A stretch of 64,000 nt of DNA from Phallusia fumigata. Taxonomy: Eukaryota > Chordata > Ascidiacea > Phlebobranchia > Ascidiidae. A program made the translations under genes and the position numbers. Positions 20,793 to 32,300 of this stretch are shown here, piece after piece (position 1 is the stretch's first letter; every line of letters starts with the position of its first letter). The stretch is taken from assembly GCA_008931825.1 (NCBI GenBank), contig QXVZ01009061.1, positions 83,724 to 147,723 on the forward strand, in the 5' to 3' direction. The notes beneath the pieces were generated by a model, which ran no database searches, was not told where the DNA came from, and saw nothing but the letters and a program-made list of their open reading frames with translations.

Positions 20793-23700
20793 TCACTGCA
20801 CACGACATTGACTTTGTGCTGATGTGTCGGAGTTCAAATAATCCGACGCTTTGTTGTATGCATATGTGACATCCCTTACTGTCTGAGTTATAACATCAGT
20901 GTCGTCGGAATCTTGAACCTCATTGCCAGTTTTAACTACATTGTTGTGCACAGAATTATCAAACGCTTTGCTGGAGGAAGAAGGGACATTTGGTTGCAAA
21001 TAATCAACTGCGTGATTTTTGTAGTGATGTCGACGCTGGTCACCCAAGTTAAGATCACCACTGATTAGCGGTTCCGGTGTTTCCTCGCTTTTGTACAAGC
21101 GCAGACACTCGACGGTTTTGAGAATAATGTCTTTGCTCTCTGAATGTGGTAAGTTAAGCAAATAGCTTCGCGGGACAATTTCAACAATCCTGTGACAAAC
21201 ATAAGTTTAATATGTTCATGCAAATAATAACGTATATTTGCAGATATTCCAGATAATGAGGGTGTGTTTTTGGCGAACAAATAACTGGTATTTGATGCAA
21301 AACAATAGAATTTGGAACAACTAGAAAAAAGGTACCAATTACGCATCAATTCATTTAAATTTGGACAAACGTACCATTTAGCTGTAATTCCACTGACGGT
21401 TGAAATAAAGCTGTTCTCATCAAGCTCAAAATCATTAAATAGAATCCACTCAGGTTGTCGATTTGAGTGAGAGTTTGAATTGATACGAGCAACGTGTCGA
21501 TCCCGTATAATGTGGTAGTTTCCACAACCATCAGTGTTCCATGCAATCTAACATGAAACATGGTAACGCATTAGCACAAATTTACGAAGTTGGGTTTCAC
21601 CAGCCCTTTACGCGTAAAACTAACCTGCATGAAATACCCAGCTAAAAGCGCCTTCTTCACGCTATGTTCCAACAAATCATGATCGCTCAATGGTTCGCTT
21701 ATGGGCAACTCGAGACTTTCCATTATTGACAAAAGCTCCTTACGATTTTTGGCAGCCATTTGTAGGGAATTGTAGTTCAAGTAATGCTTAATGCACCAAA
21801 ACTCGGACATCCCATCTATCGAATTCAAGACAGCGTGCTTTTGTTTGTCTTAAGCCATTAAGGAAAGCTTCAGAGCCAATTAAATTCGATGCTGGCAATT
21901 AGGACCGTATGGAGACATTGGGATGTCAAGGCAAAAGTCCCTATCGCCCGAAGTAAATCCCTATGCTGGTTAATCAATGGAAATTGTGTTACAAATTATT
22001 CGTCTTGGAGCAACTGAAGACAAAGAAATGCAGCAATAAGCTTAAAAGACATTACGTGTGCAAAGAATATTTCATACTATAGTTTTTAAAAACAAAGAAG
22101 TCTGCAGTTACACCGCAATGATCCTTAAGATTTGTTTAGTTTAGAAAAACATGTAATTCTGTTTTTAAAACACAAAGTGTACAAAGCGATTTCCGGTTTC
22201 CTTGAAATTCACGTTACCCACGACTGAGAGAGCTTTTACTCACAAATAAGCATTAATTTATGCTATCTGTGTAATGTTTCGAGCCAACTTACTTCTGGAA
22301 AATTGTTGATAAATGTTGAGAAGCGTGAAGTGGTCTCCAGCCTGATGTTCCATGCGTTCATGACATCTGGTTGCATCACTTTTTTGTTTGTTTGAGTATA
22401 CGAAACAAGAAGGAGATGTCAGCATTGCAATGATGCTTAGGATTTCCTAAATTGTTTCTGTTTATTTATACTTTACAAACTGCTAGACAACGATAAATGG
22501 TTTTAACAATGGCAGAAAATGACATATTGACAGTCTTTTAGTGCCGCCAAGATGGCCGAGTGGTTAGCGAGACTGCCTTGTGTACGCAAAGTTGTGGGTT
22601 CTAATCCCATCTCGGTCGCTTGTGTTTCCCTGAGCAAGAAACTTGAGCAACATTCCTCCAACCCAGAGGAACCCGATGGGTTGACCCAAATTGACGTCAC
22701 CAACTTCAAAAAACCGAAAGAATCGAAAAAAAATCATCTACCGGAACTGCAATGAGGCAGGTAGCTCGACGGCGGACTCATTGTGAGCATAACGCAATTA
22801 GGCGTTGTTCCGCCCATCGAGGATAAAAATGTAACGAAAAACTTTTCACTAAAACCGAAAACCAACCTGGGTACAATCCTCTCCGCAACTCGATATCACC
22901 GTCTTCGCTTGAGAAATCGAAAGCGGAAATTCGCTTAAAACCAACCCTAAATCAGAAAGGTTTCCATTTTCATCCAAAGCTCCGTGATAATCCAACTCCT
23001 CCAAGGCCATCATGTATGATTCGGGATCTAAGCCAAGGGAATTATATGCCAACAAAAGCAGAACAAAAGTGGACAACAATCTTTTACCAACCAGGAGGCT
23101 CAATAAGTTGAAGTTGGGCAAAGGAAATATTTAATCTTGGTAAAAGACGTTTGATTAAAAGGATCTTCGAGGTAAGTTCACATCTCGTAATCGGAGAGCT
23201 TTTACGAACATCCATTTTCTGGGAAAACGTTACAAATTAAAACCTGAAAGAGATTTTTATTTTAACGCTGTGGTACCTCGTAAGTTTCTTTTGAGTACAG
23301 TCTGTAAACACTTCCCTTTAGAGAACATTTCTCGGTCCGCGCTTTGGTGTTGTCTTGCGATATAAACTCTATGCTCGAAGAATACGTACGAATGCGACAG
23401 TTGTAAACCTGCAAAGACTTTTTATTATCCATACCTTCTTTCATATAATACAGATTTCATACAATGTTTTAACCGTAGGCTATTTACTTGCTACACTTTA
23501 ACCTATTAATTTGGATCTTCCTTTTATAGTTGTTTGGCCTAAAATTGTTTAGCTTGTTCAACAGCTCTTACAATTTCCTGTCGTAAGCCACTGTCAATCA
23601 ACACATCAATGTTTTCCACGGAGAATGAAGATTCGGAAACAATGTCTGTCACGATAATTCGGCGGTTCAATAACTTTTGCTCATCGGTTGAACCACTAAA

Positions 23701-26626
23701 GCGTTCGTACATTGCCTTTAAAAAGAAAAAAAACAGAAAGTTTGTGACAAGTTGTTAGATAATAATCAGTTAATTTAAAAATGTAAAATAAACATTACCT
23801 GTTGCTTTCCATATGCAAGATCCCGATGAAGAATGACTACTTGAACCTCTCCACATTCCCCACGTACGGACATTATTGCCGACCGTCGCACGATTTCCTC
23901 ACTAGCATTTTCAATTTCCTGCAACATGTAAATTATACTGATTTCTAGTATTGCCCAAAAAAGGCCAACTACCCATCGGATTACGCATTGTAATTATTTC
24001 AAAGTAATTTACTTGGTTTCACAGAGCAACTCAGACGATTTGACAAAATAAATAGAAACATGCAACTTAAACGATTTGAAAAACGTCGGCTTAACCTCTG
24101 CAATTGGATTAAAACTAAGTTGCTACGTAAACATTGTGAGGAAATCCATGCCCCTAAAATAGATGAAACAAACATATCATATTGAAGAAATCAATAAATT
24201 GATTGCGATTCGGCTATATCACACTCACTATGTACTTACCGTTCTAGAGGACAAAAATATAATGAAGTCTCCCTTAATGTCTTGATTAGTGTGAAGTCTC
24301 AATGCCAAGTTGACAGCTTCCGAACTTACAGATTCCTTATCGCAAGGTAAGTAGGTAATGTCCAACTGCCGCATCCGTTCGTTTTCGATTCTTTCGCGTC
24401 TCTGCTTTTCTTCGTCCTCCTTGGAAATCGAAACGGATTTTTCGATATGCTCACACGATATATCATCCTCCAAAAAGTGTAAATCGACAATCGGGACACC
24501 CTCAAAAAAGTCCTCTAATGTCGGCATCTCGTACGTATGACTAATAACAATTAGTTTCAAATCTTCTCTCATTGTTGTGACCACCCTGTACAAACGATAA
24601 AACTTGATTACATCCTTATTTCGTGATCAGTTAAATCGAACTATATTTTCCTATGTCGCCCTTTGCCGGCAAATAAAGGTGACGTAGAACAGCATTCCAC
24701 TATAAAATTTATAAACCAAACGGCAGATGTTCTATGTGATATAGCCTATTCCTTTTTTGTGAAAAAACGGCTTTTATACGCATAAATAAAACTACCGTTT
24801 GGGTTAGATAGGAACGTACGGTACGGCAATTGTGAAACTCCTGTACTTACTTTAGTAGTGAAAGGAGAATATCCGTTGAAATCGCCCTTTCCTGAACTTC
24901 GTCGATTAAAACAAAGCCGTATTTTTGTAACATTGGGTCATTTCCCATTTCTTGCAACAAAATATCATCGGTGCAGAATCTAAAAATTCACACACACAAA
25001 CACGGATTTCAATAAAACTCACGAAAAACAAAGGCTTATACTTACTTAAGAATAGTTTCGTCGCTGGTGCAGTTCAAATGTGGAACATCGTATCCCACCT
25101 CAGTCCCAACACTTGTTAAGTCCATTTCTTGCGCAACCTGAAAAATAAACGCTCTTAGTGAAAATGCATTTGAATAATGTAATCAATAACATAAAAATGC
25201 CAAGACGGGTGATCACCGCAATTGGCACACCATTTTCATGTTTCATCAAGTTCAGATATTGTTTAATCGTTTGACCGAATTTAGGGGTCAGAGGGATAGC
25301 TGTTGGGGCTATAAGGTGAAACCATAAAACAACAAACCACAATGACCCAATCTAAAGTCTAATAATATTTTTTGTGTGTATTTTTTTTTCACGGGGTTCG
25401 AACCCGGGACGATCCCGAGAACTAATCCCGATCAGGTTTTTATGTCTTAAAAACTCGACCACTTGATGCCACCTAGTGACAGACAAACTCCTCTTTATTC
25501 AAACTGTCACCTATTTGAGCATGAAACACCACAATGAACATATCTGCCAGCTGGAAAAGTTTAATTCCAATTGATCAAACAGTATATGCCAAAAGTGCAT
25601 GGAAAAATCTGCTAGGAAGAAAAAAGGGGAAAACAAAAAAACAGACCGATAATTACACACGTCACCTGGGAGGCAAGGGAAATGGCAGCAAGAGCGGTTG
25701 GTTGGGAGCATACCACTGATCCAAACTGGAAATCTGACTCACGTGCAAACTGGGCACACCATTGTGGGATCTAAAATAGAACTAGTTAAAGAAACAGGTT
25801 TTCCAATTAAAACTACAATTTGTACTACGAGAAAATGGAGAAAGGACCAAACTTAAGGCAAAAGGACCAAATAAAAATGCTACAACGTATAGTACACACA
25901 GTTTTAAAAACTAGACTTTACATTTGGATTTAATAATTAGAATCGCATGTTACTGACTTGTGTGCTTTTGCCACTTCCATTCCGCCCAGTTACCAATACA
26001 ACCGGGCTTTCGTCCACTGCTAAAACAAAATCGTCTTTTGCATTCCATACGGGCAATGCTTTTCGTCTATCTAATAGCTCATAGTATATAGATGAATACG
26101 GTAGGCCGTCAAAGGGATTCATTTCTAAACTATTTTGCTCGATTGATGCATCACTAAAACGTCGTTCAAATCGTTCAGTGTCGTCCAGTATATTTCTTTC
26201 GTCATTTTTATTCTCGATGTTGGAAGGTTCTTCGACCACTTCTCCTGCAGCCGAAAATTCTTCTGCAAAAACGCATTTGCTCACAGCATAGCCAAATGGC
26301 AATATTCTTAGGAAGCAACATAACTTCGTAATAAGTTTTATAAGACAACTATAAAGTACACAAATGCATATTGTGTGGTACATGCCGCAAGATACCTACA
26401 GACAATTTTCATCAAGTGAAAACAGAATTTTTTTGTGTTTGACGTTCTGTACTTCGCAGGTTTGTTTCGCATAGCTACTGTACTAATTACTTGTCTGAAC
26501 GCAACTAACATAAAGCTAAACATTGACATAAAACATACAACTTAAATTTTAAACTCGAAAGATCTTACCTTCGTCCTCTCTCGAAGAAGTATCTTCAAAC
26601 GACCAATGCTCTAACAACTCATCCAT
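20793..26626 (-). CDS. DQX1: DQX1-like DEAH-family RNA helicase homologue (DEVQ box)
   Basis: Exons on the minus strand: 26626-26569, 26262-25958, 25770-25666, 25137-25046, 24979-24851, 24585-24240, 23918-23799, 23715-23572, 23408-23277, 23218-23092, 23027-22867, 22446-22293, 21848-21625, 21547-21375, 21189-20793. They join in phase to 2667 nt (888 aa; human DQX1 717). Order: acidic N-terminus (1 to about 95), Walker [10 protein letters not shown] (about 112-120), motif Ia-like [13 protein letters not shown] (about 213-216) in place of DEAH/DEAQ, motif III region FIIFLSS, VYNCRIR, then the winged-helix/ratchet part ([20 protein letters not shown]), [13 protein letters not shown], and an OB-fold C-terminus ([37 protein letters not shown]) specific to DQX1. 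The QRxGRxGR motif VI of active DEAH helicases is not recognisable; the matching segment reads [13 protein letters not shown]. The biochemical role of DQX1 is poorly known. Exon 25770-25666 lies beside a repeat and is easily missed. The last about 85 residues are unique. Confidence 0.93.
22543..22825 (+). repeat. tRNA-derived SINE
   Basis: The head has an A box (TGGCCGAGTGG at 22553-22563) and a B box (GGGTTCTAATCCC at 22596-22608) with Leu/Ser-tRNA-like spacing but a poorly paired acceptor stem. An unrelated body follows (ccctgagcaagaaacttgag, gatgggttgacccaa, gcgttgttccgcccat). This is the layout of a Pol III SINE. It lies in the DQX1 intron 22447-22866. Confidence 0.7.
25240..25345 (-). 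repeat. Repeat family A fragment
   Basis: On the minus strand: gggtcattgtggtttg, accttatagccccaacag and acccctaaattcggtcaaa, matching the subrepeats at 48800-49500. It is intronic in the DQX1-like gene. Confidence 0.5.
25390..25480 (-). repeat. tRNA-like (SINE or tRNA pseudogene) segment
   Basis: On the minus strand a perfect B box GGGTTCGAACCCC follows a degenerate A box (TGGCATCAAGTGGTCGAG), then an A-rich run. The acceptor stem does not pair, so a functional tRNA is unlikely. It is intronic in the DQX1-like gene. Confidence 0.5.
25510..25665 (-). repeat. Repeat family A, 5' portion abutting a DQX1 exon
   Basis: On the minus strand the intron right after exon 25770-25666 begins with the family A polypyrimidine tract and the ccatgcacttttggcat / ttccagctggcagatatg blocks. 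It touches the splice donor closely. Confidence 0.55.
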
Positions 26627-27732
26627 TTTATTCAAAGTTTTGCATCGTCAATGATAATGAACCGTATAGTTTAAAGTCTCATGTGCGCTTGTAAAAAGGT
26701 TGGCAGTCCTTGACGTGTGCGCTGTTGTTACTGAATAATACACGTGTCAATTACAATAGAAACGTCCCACTGGATCTTCTGGCTGTTAATTATAGGCTAC
26801 TGTACGGCTTTTATTTCAGGCAGTGCATGTCGCTCTATTAATATTTTAGTTTGACTTATTAAGTACACAAAACTAAAGTGCATGTACTGACGATTACAAT
26901 TCAAGTTTTAGTATTGCAAATCTGATCTAAACCACACATCGCTTTTTAGTATTTGCGTTACTATTTCCATTGCGATGTCCAAAACTATTTTTACCTGTGG
27001 GACGAGATAGTTTGGTTTACGATCCTCTACACTTTTCAGTTGACTTAAAATGTTCTTGTTACAAGTAACGGCTGCCTATAATGTGAAACGTGATACGAAG
27101 CTTTCACAACAGCTGATACTTGAAATACGTCTATTCTACACCGACAAGGGTTTGAAGCTATTGTGTGAGCCATCGAGTCTGTCTCGCACAAGCTAATGTT
27201 TAACTACTGGCGGGCTAGGTTGTTATTCACTCTTTTCTCTCACTTCTCCCCTTCTCTTTTGTTATTTTGCACCTTTTTATTGGCGTTGTGTGCTGATACA
27301 ATGTTCCCAACACTTGCCGTTGTGACGACAAATTTTTAAATCTGCAAAAATAATCTGTACTTCGGCACCCTTTGTACACGTACTAATACCGCAGTAACAA
27401 TATATCAGCACACATGCATTTTACCAAGTGGCAGAACATTTGTCTGTAAACCAATTATACGCTGGCTTTCTTTGTTTTGCAGAATAGATTTAACTTACAT
27501 CAGTTAGAATTTTATCGTAATTTGACATAACTTTTGCAAAGACAGTAAAGAGATTGTATTATGGACCGAATGAACCAAAAAACTTATAGCTTTGAGTCGA
27601 TGATGAACAAAATCGTGCTTGAAAAGTTGATTCAGCACTTAACGTTGTACGTCTCTTATGTACGCATTTTCACACTGATTCTTTTTTTTTCGATGACAAT
27701 GACGGAGGTTTTAAGTTTGCATAAGGAATACA

Positions 27733-27868
27733 TATATATCGGTTTCGGGTCGATCTGTTCCATGTGGATTTTTTGCTTCGAATATATATTTATGTTTATA
27801 TATATAGATGTATTTATATATATATCGGTTTCGGGTCGATATGTTCCATGTGGATTTTTTGCTTCGAA
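27733..27868. repeat. 50-bp direct repeat
   Basis: Units 27733-27782 and 27819-27868 are identical except one base (c/a after gggtcgat). The unit contains cggtttcgggtcgat and gttccatgtggatt. An AT-rich spacer separates them. Confidence 0.85.
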
Positions 27869-28099
27869 ATAAAAAAAACTGGGGAAAACGGCTGATTTAA
27901 TCAGGTTATCCTGCTACAATGTAAAAACGTTAAGAAAGGATGAAGATTTTATACTGTCATGGGGGTCTTGTATGACAACATTAAAATTAATTAGTCACTT
28001 TTTCATTTTGTTCAAATAAAGTCAGACAAAATGTGGTCATACGGTCTTGGTCAGGGATGGTGGTTTCGTACGGTTCGGTACACAACAAAAATCATCATA

Positions 28100-28435
28100 A
28101 GGTACGGTACCGTGGTCAGCTACGATCTTCGTAACGAGGTACGTGGTTCGCACCAGTCGATACGTACCGTGTTGCATTGCCAATCTTGGTCCTAGTTGCC
28201 AGTTCGACCTTAACGGTTTTACCTGCAGAATTTTACTCACAAATGCTGTAATATGCTGTAATATGTGCCGTGTTTTTCAACAGTTATTTTGTGTAGGAAA
28301 AAAAAGAGTACGATTATTTCAAATCACCGCTTCAGTTACACTTACGTGCAAATGGCAGTACGGTTCGGTATCAAGTTGTGCATACCGCGTACCTTGTTAC
28401 GAAGGGCATACCATACAGTGCACAGTACCAAAAGT
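28100..28435. repeat. Imperfect long inverted repeat
   Basis: Arms of about 65 bp: left 28105-28173 (ttcgtaacgaggtacg), right about 28358-28435 (cgtaccttgttacgaag). Both are rich in GTAC and CGGTAC words. It resembles a MITE; no target duplication was identified. Confidence 0.55.
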
Positions 28436-29330
28436 CACAAAATTAACGTACCGGTCCTCTGCGTACTGCAGTGATTTGACTTTTTCTGCATAGCCTACAT
28501 ACTGTATTACCATGTCAAGTTATAAAATAGACTTGTTGTTTTTAAACATAGTGCACCCCAAGCCTTTTTCCATTCCGTTTATCATTTTCAAATATAGCCA
28601 TCCACCCGTGTACCAAATATTTACAGAGCAACAGTCATCCATATTGGTATCATCGAACATCGGCAATAAATGTGCGTCTAGCCGTCAGGTGCTGGTAGGC
28701 AAGCATTCTACTCTAATTATGCAGTGTTGTTGGGTAAAATAAACTCTCATTGTAACAGTTGGCACAAAAAAACGCTTTATTTCATTCCCCTGCGGTGAAC
28801 GATTCACCTCGAGTCAGTGAACACTGCTTTTTAAAGCACTCCGCCTCAATTTTTTTACTCCGACGGTCTGTCAATAGAAATCATAAAATAAATTGGAAGT
28901 TTTTAGTCTCGGCCCTCGGGCCCCGACGTTTTGCTTTGCCACTATTACCTTGACGTGAAGCGAAAGTGGACGGGAGCCAGGTAAATTGTTGACGGTGGTT
29001 GGGGATAGATATACGTTAAATGTTTAGGTTTTGTTATAAGGTTATGCTTTTTTGTTGAAAATTGGACATCAACTTCTTGCTGTCGCATTTTGTATTTAAA
29101 ATGAATTTAAATGAACTTTTCAGTCGGGATGATTTGCACATTTGGTTATGTTTAAATTCTGTATTATGGAGAAAATCAACGAAAAATACACAACAAATTC
29201 TATGTTAAACAACTAAGTGTTTTTTTGTAGATGTTAAGTTTGGACAGATTTCAGTTTTCATGTTGTGCTACTGAAAGCACAGTTTCTTAATGGTAAAGCA
29301 AGGTGACAAATATAACCTAAATAAGTCAAA

Positions 29331-32300
29331 ATGGATCGAATTGAAAATATACTTGATACTGGTGGAAGGTATTTAAGTGCTGCAGACAGACAGTTTGTTT
29401 CAACATTATTGAATGAGCTGGAACAATTTCAATACCAAGCCCCGAAAGACAGGTTTGAAAATAAATTTTTTGTGAAATTTGAAAGCTTATTTTAACACTT
29501 CTGTAGCAAATCTTAAGTTTAATGTTTATTTACCTTGCATGTTATGTGCAATATATGTTTGTCCTGTCAAGTTTTATTCTGAGGAAATTAGGAAAAAAGA
29601 ATTGACTTATTTGTTGTGATAGTTTCATTAAATTATAGTAATACTGTTAAACAAATAATAGAATGATTCTGACAAACCACTGCACATTACCGTTGAAAGT
29701 TTAGATTTGGTGGCTTACTTGCATTGGTCAACTAAAATCTGATGGAAATAGTTCTCAAATATATTTGTTTGCTGTATAAAAAAACCTATTCATTGTAGCA
29801 GAAAATGCAATCGTCACAATTCATCATAAATGGTTTTACTTCATATTTATACTATAAATTCTTTTTGTACTGTAACTAGAAAAGACAATATCATTTTAGG
29901 TGTTTTTTGTCTTATGTATTTAAACCTTCACTTTTTTGTTGAAAAACTTTTTTTGAAACCTAGCTACATGAACATGCAGCAGTCGTAACATAGAAAATTA
30001 CAGCACAATTTGAGACAACTTTTTAAAGATTTTGGCCTTTGGCATCGTTTGGAATTTTAGCATCAAGTTACCAAGCTTTGTTAATCAAACATTCAAGAAG
30101 AAATCATTACCTGTAGATCATATTTTTTTACTTTTGTGTGCTTGATAAATAACAACGACTTGATTGTTTGTTTTCTTTTATGGTTTTGTGCCAATGGATG
30201 CTTTAGGAGTAATTTGAGACTGGGCATATTATACAGCATTGTTTTCACATTGTTGGGTACAAACAGTCAGCCATCAGTGTGAGTGTTCATCCTTTTATCT
30301 GAAGAGTATTGCCTTGTGTGAGAGTGCATTTTTGTGAAATATTTGTGTCAATAACATTGTCCGGTACAACTGCAAATTGTCATTTCTGGTTTTGATTGAG
30401 GTCCCGAACCCGAGGCTCATGGGTAACATGTTGTTCACCAGACAGATTTGTTTGTCCTGTGGTGCAATACTCGTCAATGTAATAATGTCATTTATGTAGG
30501 GTCAATTAATAAACTGTTTTGTAATGTTTATTATAATTTCAATATCTGTATGATATACAGTGTTAAAAATGTTTACAGACTGCCCCACAATAATCGTCTG
30601 CGATATAATGAATTTAACGTATGCTTTTGAGTGGGTCCTGTTGCTTTGGTTGCATAAAGCCTTTGTATAAAATGTCAAATAAGTCATTCCCTCACATACG
30701 TTTCCTAGTAGACGAAAGGATTTGTGTGCGGGTGGCCCAATGTCTAAAAAAACTTGCCATTTGTCTCAGTGTTTTTGGTTGATTCTTTCGATACTTTGGT
30801 TTATGTTGCTGACCAGTGTTGTGTGTGCCCGCAGGGGAATTCGCCCGACCTTTTGAATTGACCTGTCGCGGGCAGTTACGATTGCTACGTCTTTGGGTCA
30901 GCACATATGCCAAGTCACCGCCAGTTTTAAGGGCACAGATTAGGCCCTTCGTTTTGAACAAACATGCTTGGTGCTTCATAAGTTAATATTTGACCTGGGC
31001 CACATAGTGACACTGTTTACCTACCACGCCCGACAACCGCATACTGTGACATTGAGAGTGGTATGGCGAACAACATTTCTGTACAAGGCTTGTAATCATC
31101 CCCACAGACTACATAGAATTTAATTTAACTTATAGCTCATATCGGGTCATTGGTTCTTTGCAACAATGAAGTTACGTCAATATTTAAGCCGGAGCGGGCG
31201 ACACACAGAATAATGGCTGTCAATCTCCCTGGTTGTTTGGCAGCACCCACTACATGTCGGCAGTGTTGCTCTGTCTCGTAGGTTTGGCAACCACTTTTTC
31301 GGCAAATGCGGAGTGCATTTACTGCTGCATGCAACATGAAAGGCAGATTTAAAAACGTTAATACAAATTAATTTTTGTCCAAAGTTGTGTACCCTGTGTC
31401 TGGAGATTATAAATGTTGCAACATAACAGCTCGTGCCTTTCTGAGTAGAGTGCGAGAATTGATCAATGTCGAATTAATTAAAATTGTCTGAAACGTTGCG
31501 GCGCAATCTCGTTTGGGCATTGTCATCGACCAGGCAACTCTCATGGGCCAGGTTTGTTTCTGCATTATTTTTCGCGTTCTTGACCGGCCGTCGCTCGATG
31601 ATTAGAAAACTTCTTTTTGTCAGGAACTATACTGGGCGACAATAAAGTATTTTCCCCTGGGCCACTTAGTAGCTTCTCTCATCCCGGCGTCACTTGTTCG
31701 GTGGTTTCAAACATACTGGAGCGATATTAATCGGATGTTGTGAATGTTTTACTTTATTAAGTTAAAAAGCTTGAACCCCATAGTCGTAAAAGCGGATAAT
31801 ACAAGTTCCAACATAAGAAACACATATATACCGTATCGACTACCCGACTTACATGTGTTTCTATTCAAGTAATGACTTTAGTGGAAAGTATTAAGTACCT
31901 TAACCCTGCAATTGGGATTTAAGCCTTGCTGTGTTTTAAAACTGAAATTTTACTTTTTCGCCTTGTCATCTTAAACAGTTGTTGAAATTGTGTTTGGCAA
32001 AACAAGACAAAGGCCATTTATGTTGCTGTTACGGGATATAAGATGTTTTTCTGTGGTTGCTGTTGCATTAAATATTAAAGTTTGTTGCATTAGGAGGGAA
32101 ATAGGAAGGGGAAAGCTCGGTCGACATTCAATTCGTTTAGTATTCGGCCACCCGAATATTGATCGAATGCAAATTCGACGTCGCTGCGCACTGCGCTGTC
32201 TCCTCAACGCTTGAACGCCCTGCTGCACCTAAATATGGCAGATGCGTTGAAAATAAAAAAGACCTCAGATCAGACGCAGAAGTATCGGCAATTCGACCGC

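Larger units (their letters stand above)
26627..29330. other. Head-to-head intergenic region (DQX1-like / R3HCC1)
   Basis: Should hold the promoters of both divergent genes. No TATA box or CpG island is evident. It contains the direct repeat at 27733-27868 and the inverted repeat at 28100-28435. No coding gene recognised. Confidence 0.5.

Noticed and set aside
22543-22620. Functional tRNA gene
   Set aside because: The acceptor stem pairs poorly and a conserved SINE-like body follows.
23088-23218. Donor at 23087 (GTAAAAG) for DQX1 exon 9
   Set aside because: It would create a TGA at the junction; the GTTGGT donor four bases earlier gives a PPDPES junction typical of the family.
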